A stretch of 64,000 nucleotides of DNA, taken from DATBSL01 sp964561785. GTDB lineage: Bacteria; Acidobacteriota; Vicinamibacteria; Fen-336. The notes beneath the pieces are model-generated. The model was not told the origin of the DNA. It did no database searches and was given only the letters and a program-made list of their open reading frames with translations. The translations under genes and the position numbers were made by a program. The DNA lies in the NCBI GenBank assembly GCA_964561785.1, contig CAZLRF010000020.1, positions 19,574-83,573 of the forward strand. Direction: 5' to 3'. Positions 32,368 through 40,761 of this stretch are shown piece by piece (position 1 is the first letter of the stretch; the number at the start of each line of letters is the position of its first letter).

Positions 32368-33393
32368 TCAGCCGAGGGGGAGGTGGGGCTCGGCGTTGAG
32401 CGCGAGCCCGGCCCGGACGCCGCGGCGCAGGGCGACGAAGCCCGCGGCCGCGATCATGGCCGCGTTGTCGGTGGTCAGCTCGAGGGGCGGGATGAAGACC
32501 GGGAGCGCGAGCTCGCGCCCGGTGCGCTCGGTCTCGCGCCGCAGCAGCGAGTTGGCGGCGACTCCCCCGGTGAGGATCAGGCTGCGCGGCCGGTGCTCGC
32601 GCGCCGCCCGCGCGAGCCCCTGGACGAGGGCGGCCACGACCGCCCTCTGGAACGAGGCCACGAGGTCCCTCACGCGCGGGGGCACGTCCGAGGGGTCCGT
32701 CACCGGGGCGATGCCCTCGCGCCGCACGTGCAGCAGCACGGCGGTCTTGATCCCGCTGAAGGAGAAGTCGCCGCGGCCGTCCTTGATGCGCGCGACGCCG
32801 AACTCGACGGCGCGGTCGTCGCCGTCGCGGGCGAGCCGGTCGATGACCGGGCCCCCGGGGTAGCCGAGGCCGAGGAGCTTCGCCACCTTGTCGAACGCCT
32901 CCCCGGCCGCGTCGTCCCGGGTGCGGCCGAGCAGGCGGTGCACCCCCTCCTCCGGCACCTCGTAGAGGCTCGTGTGCCCGCCGGAGACGACGAGGGCGAG
33001 CGCGGGCAGAGGGATCTCGCCGTGGGCGAGGAACGCGGCGGCAACGTGGCCCGCGACGTGGTGGACCGGCACGAGCGGCTTGCCGTGGACGAGGGCGATC
33101 GCCTTCGCCACCTGGAGGCCCACGAGGAGCGAGCCGACCAGGCCCGGCCCCTGCGTCACCGCGACCGCTTCGAGGTCCGGGAAGCGCACCCCCGCCTCCG
33201 CCATCGCCCCCTCGATCACCGGGACGACGGCCTCGACGTGGTGGCGCGAGGCGATCTCGGGGACGACCCCGCCGTAGGGGGCGTGGACGGCCGCCTGGCT
33301 CGCCACCACGCTCGAGAGGACCCGCCGGGCGTCTTCGACCACCGCCGCCGCGGTCTCGTCGCAGGAGGTCTCGACGCCCAGGACGAGCGCCAC
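32368..33393 (-). CDS. tsaD: tRNA N6-adenosine threonylcarbamoyltransferase TsaD
   Basis: 341 residues from GTG 33393. Kae1/TsaD ASKHA signatures in order: VLGVETSCDETAAAVVED, EIASRHHVEAVVPVIEGAM, VTQGPGLVGSLLVGLQVAK, the metal ligands in VPVHHVAGHVAAAF, LALVVSGGHTSLYE, RTRDDAAGEAFDKVAKLLGLGYPGGP, FSFSGIKTAVL, and LTGGVAANSLLRR near the C-terminus. Installs threonylcarbamoyl on A37 of ANN-decoding tRNAs with TsaB, TsaC and TsaE, none of which is in this window. The start overlaps the mtnA stop (TAGTG arrangement). Full expected length. Confidence 0.95.
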   Translation of the reverse strand: MALVLGVETSCDETAAAVVEDARRVLSSVVASQAAVHAPYGGVVPEIASRHHVEAVVPVIEGAMAEAGVRFPDLEAVAVTQGPGLVGSLLVGLQVAKAIALVHGKPLVPVHHVAGHVAAAFLAHGEIPLPALALVVSGGHTSLYEVPEEGVHRLLGRTRDDAAGEAFDKVAKLLGLGYPGGPVIDRLARDGDDRAVEFGVARIKDGRGDFSFSGIKTAVLLHVRREGIAPVTDPSDVPPRVRDLVASFQRAVVAALVQGLARAAREHRPRSLILTGGVAANSLLRRETERTGRELALPVFIPPLELTTDNAAMIAAAGFVALRRGVRAGLALNAEPHLPLG

Positions 33394-34457
33394 TAGAGCC
33401 CCTCGCCCCCGGCCAGCGCGCGGAGGCTCTCGGCGTACGGCTCCCGCGCCACGCCCCGCTCGCACACGATGGCGGTGACATAGCGGTGGGGGGTGACGTC
33501 GAAGGCGGGGTTGCGCACCTGCACGCCCTCCGGGGCCACGCGGCGGCCCGCCACGTGCGTGACCTCGTCCGCCGGGCGCTCCTCGATCGGGATGTCCCGG
33601 CCGTCGGGGAGCGCCAGGTCGAAGGTCGAGACCGGCGCCGCCACGTAGAAGGGCACGGCGTTCTCCTTCGCGAGGACCGCGACCGTGTAGGTGCCGATCT
33701 TGTTCGCGACGTCGCCGTTCGCCGCGATGCGGTCCGCGCCCACCACCACCGCGTTCACCTCGCCGCGGGCCATCAGGTGGCCGGCGGTGCCGTCGGTGAC
33801 GAGGGTCGTCGGGATGCCGTCCCGCAGCAGCTCCCACGCGGTGAGCCGCGCGCCCTGCAGCCAGGGGCGGGTCTCGTCGGCGAACACCGCCCGGAGGCGG
33901 CCGAGGCGCGCGGCCGAGCGGATGACGCCGAGGGCGGTGCCGTAGCCGGCGGTGGCGAGGGCGCCCGCGTTGCAGTGGGTGAGGACCCGCGCCTCCGCGG
34001 GCAGCAGCTCGGCGCCGAGGTCGCCCATCCGCCGGCACGCCTCGAGGCCCTCGCGCTGGATCGAGAGCGCCTCGTCGACGAGCGCGTCGCGCAGCGTCCG
34101 CCCGCCGTGGGCGGCGAGCGAGTCGAAGCGCCGGCGCATCCTCTCGATCGCCCAGAAGAGGTTGACCGCGGTCGGGCGCGTCGCGGCGAGCGCCGCGCAC
34201 ATGTCGTCCCACTCCGCGCGCAGCGCCGCCCCCTCGCTCGCCGTCGTCCGCGCCCCGAGCGCGAGACCGAAGGCCGCGGTCACGCCGATCGCGGGCGCGC
34301 CGCGCACCGCCATGTCCCGGATCGCCGCCGCCACCTCGTGGTGGGTGCGGCACCTCAGGTACGCCTCCTCCCGCGGGAGGAGGCGCTGGTCGACGAGGAC
34401 GACCACGCCGTCCTCCCACGCCACCGTCGGGATCACCCCCACCTCCGAGTACGACAT
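33393..34457 (-). CDS. mtnA: S-methyl-5-thioribose-1-phosphate isomerase
   Basis: 354 residues from ATG 34457 (MSYSEVGVIPTVAWEDG); a longer frame to 34502 lacks support. MtnA/eIF2B-alpha fold with VRGAPAIGVTAAFGLALG, catalytic Cys in LTHCNAGALATAGYGTALG, catalytic Asp in VVGADRIAANGDVANKIGT and the C-terminal VRNPAFDVTPHRYVTAIV. Isomerises MTR-1-phosphate to methylthioribulose-1-phosphate in methionine salvage. No other mtn gene is adjacent. Methylthioadenosine is a by-product of polyamine synthesis, and polyamine-related genes occur elsewhere in the window. Divergent from moeA with 68 bases between starts. Confidence 0.93.
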   Translation of the reverse strand: MSYSEVGVIPTVAWEDGVVVLVDQRLLPREEAYLRCRTHHEVAAAIRDMAVRGAPAIGVTAAFGLALGARTTASEGAALRAEWDDMCAALAATRPTAVNLFWAIERMRRRFDSLAAHGGRTLRDALVDEALSIQREGLEACRRMGDLGAELLPAEARVLTHCNAGALATAGYGTALGVIRSAARLGRLRAVFADETRPWLQGARLTAWELLRDGIPTTLVTDGTAGHLMARGEVNAVVVGADRIAANGDVANKIGTYTVAVLAKENAVPFYVAAPVSTFDLALPDGRDIPIEERPADEVTHVAGRRVAPEGVQVRNPAFDVTPHRYVTAIVCERGVAREPYAESLRALAGGEGL

Positions 34458-34510
34458 CCTAGCCCACCCTTCATCCCGAGGTGGCCCCCCGGCCCCTTCC
34501 ATGTCGCGGC

Positions 34511-34516
34511 TACAAT
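34511..34516 (+). promoter_or_regulatory. candidate -10 element (TACAAT) of moeA, leaderless arrangement
   Basis: TACAAT ends nine bases before the moeA ATG at 34526, so transcription would start at about the start codon. No convincing -35 hexamer is seen in the GC-rich sequence upstream. Confidence 0.45.
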
Positions 34517-34525
34517 CCTGTCGGG

Positions 34526-35752
34526 ATGGTCGGCTTCGAGCAGGCGCTCGCGACGGTCCTCGCCGAGGCGAGGACGCTGCCCTCCGAAGAGGTGCCCCTC
34601 GAGGAGGCGCTTCGGCGCGTGCTCGCCCAGGACGTCGCCTCCGATCGCGACCTGCCGCCGTTCGACCGCGCGGCGATGGACGGCTTCGCGCTGCGCGCGA
34701 CGGACGTCGCGCGCGCGCCCGCGGCCCTCGAGGTGGTCGGGGAGGTGCGGGCGGGGCAGTGGCCCGACCTCGCGGTGGGCCCGGGGCAGGCCGTGCGGAT
34801 CATGACCGGCGCGCCGGTCCCGCGCGGCGCCGACGCGGTGCAACAGGTCGAGAAGACGCAGCCGCTCGACGAGTTCCGCGTCACGATCCTCTCCGCCGTG
34901 GCCGAGGGCGCCCACGTCGCGCGGAGAGGCTCCGAGGTGAGGGCCGGAGACGTGGTCCTGGCGAGAGGCCGGGTGATCGACCCCGCCGCCCTCGCCGTCC
35001 TCGCCTCCGCCGGCCGCTCGCGCGTGCGCGTGGCGCGCCGCCCGCGCCTCGCCCTCCTCGTGACCGGCGACGAGATCGTCGACGCGTCCGCCGTACCCGG
35101 CCCCGCCCAGGTCCGCAACAGCAACGGTCCGGCCGTCGCGGCCCAGGCCCGCCTCGCCGGCGCCGACGTCGTCCCGCTCGGCGTCGCCCCCGACCGGCAG
35201 GACGCGATCGAGTCGGCCCTCCGCCGGGGGCTCGAGGCCGACGTCGTCGTCGTCTCCGGCGGCGTCTCCGCGGGCGACTACGACCTCGTGGAGCCCGCCC
35301 TTCTCGCCCTCGGCGCGCGGTTCCTCTTCACGAGGGTCGCGATCAAGCCCGGGGCCCCCATCGTCTTCGGCCGGCTCGGCGAGGCGCTCGTGTTCGGCCT
35401 GCCGGGCAACCCCGTCTCCGCCCAGGTGACCTTCGAGCTCTTCGTGCGACCGGCCCTGCTGAGCTTGCAGGGTGTGCGCAGCCCAGGGGGCCGGCGGGTC
35501 GGGGTCGAGCTCGCCTCGGCGGTGAGGAACCGCACCGGGCGGAGGAGCCACGTCCCCGCCCGCGTGCGCTGGGAGGACGGCCGTCTCGTGGCCCGCCTCG
35601 TGCGGTCGCAGGGCTCGGGCGACCTCGCCGCCCACGCGCGCGCGAACGCCCTCGTGGTGATCGACGAGCAGCGCGAGCACGCCGCCGCCGGCGAGACGGC
35701 CGAGGCCCTCCTTCTCCCGAGCTTCCTGGAGGACGACGATGCGCCACGCTAG
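34526..35752 (+). CDS. moeA: molybdopterin molybdenumtransferase
   Basis: 408 residues from ATG 34526. MoeA signatures: LPPFDRAAMDGFALRA, VRIMTGAPVPRGADAVQQVE, LLVTGDEIV...QVRNSNG, VVVVSGGVSAGDYD and GLPGNPVSAQVTFELFV. Inserts molybdate into adenylylated molybdopterin to form the molybdenum cofactor. moaC follows with a 14-base overlap, so Moco synthesis genes are co-expressed. The annotated start fits a leaderless promoter; a 15-residue longer frame upstream is not needed. Confidence 0.95.
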   Translation: MVGFEQALATVLAEARTLPSEEVPLEEALRRVLAQDVASDRDLPPFDRAAMDGFALRATDVARAPAALEVVGEVRAGQWPDLAVGPGQAVRIMTGAPVPRGADAVQQVEKTQPLDEFRVTILSAVAEGAHVARRGSEVRAGDVVLARGRVIDPAALAVLASAGRSRVRVARRPRLALLVTGDEIVDASAVPGPAQVRNSNGPAVAAQARLAGADVVPLGVAPDRQDAIESALRRGLEADVVVVSGGVSAGDYDLVEPALLALGARFLFTRVAIKPGAPIVFGRLGEALVFGLPGNPVSAQVTFELFVRPALLSLQGVRSPGGRRVGVELASAVRNRTGRRSHVPARVRWEDGRLVARLVRSQGSGDLAAHARANALVVIDEQREHAAAGETAEALLLPSFLEDDDAPR

Positions 35753-36251
35753 CGTCGGGGGACCCGCCCCCGGCCCGCCCGGACCCGCCCTGAGCCACCT
35801 CGACGAGGAGGGCGCGGCCCGCATGGTCGACGTCTCCGGCAAGCCCGTCACCGCGCGCGAGGCCGTGGCCCGCGGCCGCATCACGATCTCCCCTTCCGCC
35901 ATGCGCCTCGTGCGCGCCGGCCGCTCGAAGAAGGGCGGTGTCGTCGAGGTCGCCCGCCTCGCCGGGATCCTCGCCGCCAAGCGCACGGCCGACGCGATCC
36001 CCCTCTGCCACCCCCTGCCCCTCGCTCACGTCGACGTCGACCTCCTGCCGCGGAGGGACGGCTTCGTGATCGAGGCCCGTGTCCGCACCGACGCGAGGAC
36101 GGGGGCGGAGATGGAGGCCCTCCACGCGGTCGCGGTCGCCGCCCTCACCGTCTACGACATGGTGAAGGCCGCCGACCGCGGGATGACGATCGGCGAGATC
36201 CGGCTCGTCCGCAAGTCGGGCGGAAGGGGCGGGGAATACCGGAGACGGTGA
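35739..36251 (+). CDS. moaC: cyclic pyranopterin monophosphate synthase
   Basis: 170-residue MoaC. After a Pro/Gly-rich N-terminus come ARMVDVSGKPVTAREAVARG, LAGILAAKRTADAIPLCHPL (substrate-site Lys and CHPL), GAEMEALHAVAVAALTVYDM and VKAADRGMTIGEIRLVRKSGG, all diagnostic. Converts 3',8-cyclo-7,8-dihydro-GTP to cPMP. The start at 35739 overlaps moeA by 14 bases; a second in-frame ATG (MVDVSG) would remove a conserved upstream segment LSHLDEEG. Partners moaA, moaD and moaE are outside the window. Confidence 0.95.
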   Translation: MRHASVGGPAPGPPGPALSHLDEEGAARMVDVSGKPVTAREAVARGRITISPSAMRLVRAGRSKKGGVVEVARLAGILAAKRTADAIPLCHPLPLAHVDVDLLPRRDGFVIEARVRTDARTGAEMEALHAVAVAALTVYDMVKAADRGMTIGEIRLVRKSGGRGGEYRRR

Positions 36252-36380
36252 CCGCACGGATGCTGGTTTCGCGCACAGCCGTCGTTGGTGACGGTATTTC
36301 GCAGGAGGGAGTGCTCTCCTCGCACATTGGGCCCTCGGGAGGTTGGTTTTCGCGCTCCGTAGCGCGCCGAGGGGCGTAAG

Positions 36381-36629
36381 ATGGCTCAGGAGGCAGCCGT
36401 GGCCGTCGATCTCGAGGCCCAGAGGGCCTGGGTCCTCAATTGGCAGACGACGGGCGAGATGCTGGAGAAGATCCGGCGGGCGGAGCTGCGGGCGCTGACC
36501 CCGGAGAGGGCTCTGTGGGCCACGGACGCTCTTCTCTCTCTCGGCGCGGGAATGCCCGTGTCTGCCAAGCGGCGGGCCACGTCGGGGCTCGTCGAGCAGC
36601 AGCGGTTCTTCGCCGCCCTGCGCCAGTGA
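36381..36629 (+). CDS. small protein preceding a nucleotidyltransferase, possible antitoxin
   Basis: 82-residue soluble helical protein (MAQEAAVAVDLEAQRAWVLN...ALRQ). No family recognised. Its stop overlaps the next start as GTGA, and the next gene encodes a nucleotidyltransferase-like fold. Small-protein/nucleotidyltransferase pairs of this layout are often toxin-antitoxin or related modules, so an antitoxin-like role is a context inference only. The 129 bases upstream hold no clear promoter, only a short hairpin-like GGAG...CTCC. Confidence 0.5.
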   Translation: MAQEAAVAVDLEAQRAWVLNWQTTGEMLEKIRRAELRALTPERALWATDALLSLGAGMPVSAKRRATSGLVEQQRFFAALRQ

Positions 36630-36985
36630 ACCCGATCCTCGGGGCGGCGCTCGACGTCCAGCGCTTCTGCCGGAGCCACGGCTGGCGCTTCTGCATCATC
36701 GGCGGGATCGCGGTCCAGCGCTGGGGCGAGCCCCGCCTGACACAGGACGTCGACCTCACCGTGCTCAGCAGGCTCGGCGCCGAAGCCGACGTCGTGGACG
36801 CGCTGCTCGCGGCCCACTCGGGTCGGATTCCCGACGCCCGGGAGTTCGCGCTCCTGCGTCGGGTGCTGCTCGTCGAGTCCGGGTCCGGTGTCCCCATCGA
36901 CATCTCCCTCGGGGCCATCCCGTTCGAGGAGCGCGTGGTCGGGCGTTCCTCGACCTGGGACTCGGGGGCGATGAGCCCCTCGTGA
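36626..36985 (+). CDS. nucleotidyltransferase-like protein, N-terminal part (apparently frameshifted)
   Basis: 119 residues from GTG 36626. WRFCIIGGIAVQRWGEPRLTQDVDLTVL carries the GG-x-A...D-x-D polymerase-beta-type nucleotidyltransferase motif seen in AbiEii-like and DUF1814-type proteins. VPIDISLGAIPFEERVV follows with the expected third acidic residue. The frame ends at 36985 within a region (STWDSGAMSPS) that makes better sense shifted by one base as WDLGGDEPLVTC, continuing into the next ORF. The two ORFs look like one original gene of about 190 residues split by a single-base deletion near 36960, or by a sequencing error. Confidence 0.6.
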   Translation: MNPILGAALDVQRFCRSHGWRFCIIGGIAVQRWGEPRLTQDVDLTVLSRLGAEADVVDALLAAHSGRIPDAREFALLRRVLLVESGSGVPIDISLGAIPFEERVVGRSSTWDSGAMSPS

Positions 36986-37197
36986 CCTGCTCCGCGGAGG
37001 ACCTCGTGGTCCTCAAGGCCTTCGCCGGCCGTGGGAAGGACTGGGTCGACGTCGAGGGGGTGGTCGCGCGGCAAGCGGAGCGGCTCGAGACAGCTCTCGT
37101 CCTCCGGGAGCTCCGGCCCCTGCTGGAGCTGAAGGAGGACGTGCAGGCCCTGGACCGGCTCCGGGCGATCCTGGAGCGCGCAGCGCGCGAGCGCTGA
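36982..37197 (+). CDS. nucleotidyltransferase-like protein, C-terminal part
   Basis: 71 residues in the frame following the nucleotidyltransferase N-part. TCSAEDLVVLKAFAGRGKDWVDVEGVVARQ is the typical C-terminal segment of these nucleotidyltransferases (AEDLIVxKxxAxRxKDxxDV), which supports its being the continuation of the upstream ORF. A GTG overlapping the upstream stop (GTGA) could in principle let it be translated separately. Without repair of the frame the catalytic and C-terminal parts would be separate polypeptides. Confidence 0.55.
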   Translation: MTCSAEDLVVLKAFAGRGKDWVDVEGVVARQAERLETALVLRELRPLLELKEDVQALDRLRAILERAARER

Positions 37198-37227
37198 CTG
37201 CGCGGGCGTCGACCCTCCTGCAAACAC

Positions 37228-37263
37228 GAAGGCCCCGGAGGCCTCGCGGCCCCCGGGGCCTTC
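37228..37263 (-). terminator. GC-rich hairpin, probable terminator of the TonB-receptor operon
   Basis: An 11-base perfect inverted repeat, GAAGGCCCCGG (37228-37238) against CCGGGGCCTTC (37253-37263), with a 14-base loop. It lies about 50 bases beyond the stop of the minus-strand receptor gene and just after the plus-strand nucleotidyltransferase fragment. Read on the minus strand it is followed by GTGTTTGC, a poor U-tract, so it could serve both convergent transcripts. Confidence 0.65.
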
Positions 37264-37313
37264 ACGAGCCGGGGCGCGTCACGCGGCGCGCCCCGGCGTC
37301 TAGGGGAGACGCG

Positions 37314-40091
37314 CTAGAAGCTCCAGCGCGCCCCGAGGATGAACCGCCGCGGGTTGATGAGCGCGGTCGGCGCCTCGAACTGCAGCGGGTCGTCGTAGCC
37401 GGCGATGGTCACGGTGGGCCACCGGGTGTTCTTCGCGAGCACCGTGCCCTCGTTGAAGACGTTCTGGATGTCGCCGTAAACGGCGATGCGCCCGCTCTGG
37501 CCGATGTCGAAGATCTTCTCCAGGCGCAGGTCGAAGTAGCTCTCGGCGTCGAGCCGCCGGCTGCCGCGCGGCTCGAGGAAGGGCTGGCGCCCGGCCGAGG
37601 TCGGGTAGCTGATGGCGCTCGAGCTGAACCGCTGGAAGGGGGTGTACGTGCGCCCGCTCAGGTAGCGGTAGTAGCCGTTCAGCGCCACCTCGATCTTCGG
37701 GATCTGCCAGCCGGCGAAGACCTTGAGCTCGTGCGGCCGGTCGTTCGTGAGCGGGCCGAAGGAGTTGACGAGGGCGTTCGTCGGGGTCTCGTAGAAGGAC
37801 GACTTCCCGTAGGTCGTGGCGCCGGTGTTGTTCAGGACGCCCTCGGACTTCGAGTAGACGTAGGACACCCGCCCCTGCCACCGGTTCGAGAAGCGCTTGT
37901 CGAGGACGATCATCGCCGCCTTGTAGCTGCGCTCCGTGCTCGCCACGCCCAGCAGGTTGCCGTTCGGGTCGAGGTAGCGGAAGCCGTCCGGGTTCGTGAT
38001 CAGGATGTTGTTCTCGGACGCGGACCGGTTCGCCCAGTTGTACACGGTGATCGGCTTGCCGCGCAGGGCGGGGTCGTTTCCGGACGTCGCGGTCGTCACG
38101 GTCGTCGGCGTCCAGCGGGCGTCCGGGTAGACGGAGGCCTGGACGTTCTTGTCCTCGCGCCAGATGCCGGTGACGGAGAGCCGCAGGTCGCGCGCGATCT
38201 CGCGCTCGATGCTGGCCGTCCACTCGTCGACCCGCGGGTGCTTGATGTCGGGGTCGATCCGGGTGAGCGGGGAGGGCGAGCGGTCGATCTCGGTGAAGCA
38301 CTTCCCGGCGGGGCCGCACTTCTCGCCCCCGGGGTCCGAGAAGTACGTCACGAAGTCCTCGATGCCGGGCACGGCCGAGTAGTACTGGTCGGCGTAGATG
38401 CCCTCGTAGTAGCGGCCGTAGAAGCCCCGCAGCGCCGTCTTGCCGTCGCCGGTGATGTCGAAGGCGAACCCGATTCGCGGGGCCCAGTTCGTCGTGGAGT
38501 AGACCTTCTTGTCGAGGACCGTGCTGCGCCCGCGCATGAAGTCGACCCGCACGCCGGCGTTGATCGTGAGCCGCTCGGTGGGCTTCCACGAGTCCTGCAG
38601 GAACACCGACTCGCGGTCGCTCTTCTGGTCGAGGTCGTACGAGTAGGCGAACGCGAGGTACTCGCCCCGCGGGTAGTACTCCGTGTAGTCGTAGTAGTAG
38701 ATGTCGTCGACGAACCCGTACCGGTTGCGCACCGAGCTGCGCTCGACCTCGACGCCGAACTTGAGATCGTGCTTGCCGAACGCCTCGGCGTAGTGCGAGA
38801 TGGACGCATTCAGCTGGTGACGCTTGCGGTCGTAGTAGCCGAAGCTGCCGCTGCCGCCCGAGTACTGACCGGTGGACCCGTCGAAGAAGATCGGGGAGTC
38901 GACCTCCGGGTCGAGGTAGAAGTAGCCCCACCACCCCGTGTACTTGACCTCGGTGAAGGTCCGTGTGCCGAACAGGTGCCTCCACTGCACGCCCCAGATC
39001 GCCTCGGGCGAGTCCTGCCGGTACGTCAACTCGTCCGTGGCCAGGGCGGTGGGCACGGCAGGCCGCCCGGTCACGTTGTAGTAGTCCCACTGGAAGTTCG
39101 CCGAGAGGTTGTCGTTCGGGCCCGGCTGCCAGGTCAGCTTGGCGTTGAAGCGGGGGCTGACCTCGGTGCGGACCGTGCGCGGCCCGCTCGGGTCCTCGTC
39201 GATCTCGAACCGCTGGGCGTTCACGAAGAAGAAGAGCTTGTCCTTGACGATCGGGCCGGAGATCTGGGCGTTGAGGTCGAGCCGCTTGTTGAGGACCGCG
39301 GGGTCGGTCAGGGACGGGTTGGCCTGCTTCACCTCGTTCGACACGTTGTCCGAGGAGAAGCTGCCCTTCGTCCAGTACGCGTCGAAGAGGCCGGCGAAGC
39401 GGTTGCCGCCGGACTTGGTGAGCGTGTTCACGATCGCGCCCGTGAACGAGCCGTACTCGGCGTTCGCGCCGAGCCCGCCCACCTGCACCTCCTCGATGAT
39501 GTTGAAGGAGAAGAACGTCCAGGCCGAGCCGGCCTCGGGGTCGCGGGTGTCGACGCCGTCCACGAGCAGCGCGTTGCCGTAGTCCTCGTTGCCGCCGAAC
39601 GCGGAGCCGCTGTTGATCCCGGGCAGGTAGTTGAGGAGGTCGGTGGCCGCGTTGTCCGGGCGGATCGGCAGGTTGAACAGCATGTCCTGGGACAGCGTGT
39701 TGTCGACCGAGCTCGAGGTCACGTCCACCATCGGGGACTCGCCGACCACGTCGACGGTCTCGGTCACCCCGCCGATCCCGAGGGTGAGGGGGATCGAGGA
39801 GACGCCGCCGATCCTCACGTCGACGTTGTCCTGGCGGCGCGGCCGGAAGCCCGTGAGCTCCGCGGAGACCGAGTAGGTGCCTGGCGAGACCGCGGCGAAG
39901 CGGTAGGTGCCCTCGGCGTCGGTGACGGCCGTACGGCTGCCGGTCTTGCCGATGAGGGTGACCGTGACGCCGGGCAGGACGCCGCCCTGCTCGTCCCTCA
40001 CGACGCCTTCGACCGTCCCGACGAGCGACTGCGCCGCCGCGGGCAGCGCCGCGGCGAGGAGAAGGAGCGACAGGATCAGGATCTTTCGCAT
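37314..40091 (-). CDS. TonB-dependent receptor with N-terminal carboxypeptidase-regulatory-like domain
   Basis: 925-residue outer-membrane receptor. Signal peptide MRKILILSLLLLAAALPAAAQ, then a CarboxypepD-regulatory-like Ig domain (about 25-110: GVVRDEQGGVLPGVTVTLIG, AEGTYRFAAVSPGTYSV), plug domain (about 120-240: GINSGSAF, LLVDGVDTRDPEAG) and a 22-stranded barrel ending in a terminal Phe (ARWSF). This OAR/Cna-B-type class is strongly expanded in Acidobacteriota and imports large ligands, commonly glycans or siderophores; ligand unknown here. A small membrane-anchored protein gene precedes it by nine bases on the same transcript. A strong hairpin follows. Confidence 0.92.
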   Translation of the reverse strand: MRKILILSLLLLAAALPAAAQSLVGTVEGVVRDEQGGVLPGVTVTLIGKTGSRTAVTDAEGTYRFAAVSPGTYSVSAELTGFRPRRQDNVDVRIGGVSSIPLTLGIGGVTETVDVVGESPMVDVTSSSVDNTLSQDMLFNLPIRPDNAATDLLNYLPGINSGSAFGGNEDYGNALLVDGVDTRDPEAGSAWTFFSFNIIEEVQVGGLGANAEYGSFTGAIVNTLTKSGGNRFAGLFDAYWTKGSFSSDNVSNEVKQANPSLTDPAVLNKRLDLNAQISGPIVKDKLFFFVNAQRFEIDEDPSGPRTVRTEVSPRFNAKLTWQPGPNDNLSANFQWDYYNVTGRPAVPTALATDELTYRQDSPEAIWGVQWRHLFGTRTFTEVKYTGWWGYFYLDPEVDSPIFFDGSTGQYSGGSGSFGYYDRKRHQLNASISHYAEAFGKHDLKFGVEVERSSVRNRYGFVDDIYYYDYTEYYPRGEYLAFAYSYDLDQKSDRESVFLQDSWKPTERLTINAGVRVDFMRGRSTVLDKKVYSTTNWAPRIGFAFDITGDGKTALRGFYGRYYEGIYADQYYSAVPGIEDFVTYFSDPGGEKCGPAGKCFTEIDRSPSPLTRIDPDIKHPRVDEWTASIEREIARDLRLSVTGIWREDKNVQASVYPDARWTPTTVTTATSGNDPALRGKPITVYNWANRSASENNILITNPDGFRYLDPNGNLLGVASTERSYKAAMIVLDKRFSNRWQGRVSYVYSKSEGVLNNTGATTYGKSSFYETPTNALVNSFGPLTNDRPHELKVFAGWQIPKIEVALNGYYRYLSGRTYTPFQRFSSSAISYPTSAGRQPFLEPRGSRRLDAESYFDLRLEKIFDIGQSGRIAVYGDIQNVFNEGTVLAKNTRWPTVTIAGYDDPLQFEAPTALINPRRFILGARWSF

Positions 40092-40100
40092 GGTTCTCTC

Positions 40101-40424
40101 CTATCGCGCGGGCGACTTCACGCGGTCGTTGCTGAACGAGTAGGCCATGTAGCCGAGGCCCCCCGCGAGAAGCACGAGCGCGATGGCGCCCTTGGTGGTC
40201 TTGAAGAAGGGCTTGCCGCCCGTCTCCGTGGTGGCGGCCGGCGCGGCCTGGGCCGCCTGGGTCAGGGCCGCCGCGGGCAGGGCCTCGACCTTGGCCGCCG
40301 CGGCGTCGGCGATGGGGCGGGGCGCGGGGCCCGCGGCGATGGCCGGGGGCGCCACGAGCGTCAGCCCGAGGACGAGCGCCAGGGCTCCCGCGAGGAGCCG
40401 GGCGTGCTTCAGATCACGCGTCAC
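40101..40424 (-). CDS. small exported/membrane-anchored protein preceding TonB receptor
   Basis: 107 residues from GTG 40424, chosen because GGAGGGTTGAT sits just upstream. Signal-like segment HARLLAGALALVLGLTLVAP, an Ala/Pro-rich linker of about 45 residues, and a C-terminal membrane helix GAIALVLLAGGLGYMAY ending in SFSNDRVKSPAR. Similar small proteins with a final helix and an NDRVxSP tail accompany OAR-type receptors in Acidobacteriota, as I recall. Function is unknown; an energising or partner role for the receptor is speculation. First gene of the two-gene operon. Confidence 0.6.
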   Translation of the reverse strand: MTRDLKHARLLAGALALVLGLTLVAPPAIAAGPAPRPIADAAAAKVEALPAAALTQAAQAAPAATTETGGKPFFKTTKGAIALVLLAGGLGYMAYSFSNDRVKSPAR

Positions 40425-40761
40425 ATCAACCCTCCTGCCAGCCCCGTTCGGGGGGGCCGGCCGTCCGAGCGAGAAGAAACGCTGAACCGACAGATACGAC
40501 TCCATCTGCAACCCGTGTGCCATCCGTGAGGACCGGGCGTCGCCCCCGTCAACGGCACGCCCTGCAACGCCTTGGCAGGATGAGCGGGTCCGACCGGCGG
40601 GGGAAGCATACAAAATTCCGTGAAACAACGCTCGAACTCTTGGATTTCGTACGGCCTCTCGTCCAGCGTCGTGGATGACCCCTGCGGCGGTCATGGCGGC
40701 GATCGAGACATCGGCCCCCGGGTTGACCCGGCGCGAAGGCGTCGGGTAGCGTGGTTCGTCT
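40425..40761. other. 337-base divergent intergenic region
   Basis: No gene is seen here. On the minus side, an AT-rich block (about 40597-40625; minus strand GGAATTTTGTATGCT) is the best promoter region for the receptor operon and implies a leader of roughly 170-190 bases. That leader contains an inverted repeat CAGAT...ATCTG (40491-40508) and a hairpin GCCCC...GGGGC just before the ribosome-binding site. On the plus side, the sulfatase-like gene has its own promoter at 40723-40752. I could not match the leader to any riboswitch class. Confidence 0.5.
40723..40752 (+). promoter_or_regulatory. candidate promoter TTGACC-18-TAGCGT
   Basis: TTGACC (40723-40728) and TAGCGT (40747-40752), spaced by 18 bases, end nine bases before the ATG at 40762. 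The sulfatase-like mRNA would therefore be leaderless or nearly so. Confidence 0.45.

Noticed and set aside
36252..36380. TGGTTTCGCGC and TGGTTTTCGCGC as a direct-repeat operator before the nucleotidyltransferase module.
   Set aside because: Copies differ, are 80 bases apart and do not flank a promoter-like element; support is too weak.
40597..40625. TTGTAT/TATGCT on the minus strand as a defined promoter for the receptor operon.
   Set aside because: No -35 at the right distance. It is described only as an AT-rich promoter candidate within the intergenic region.
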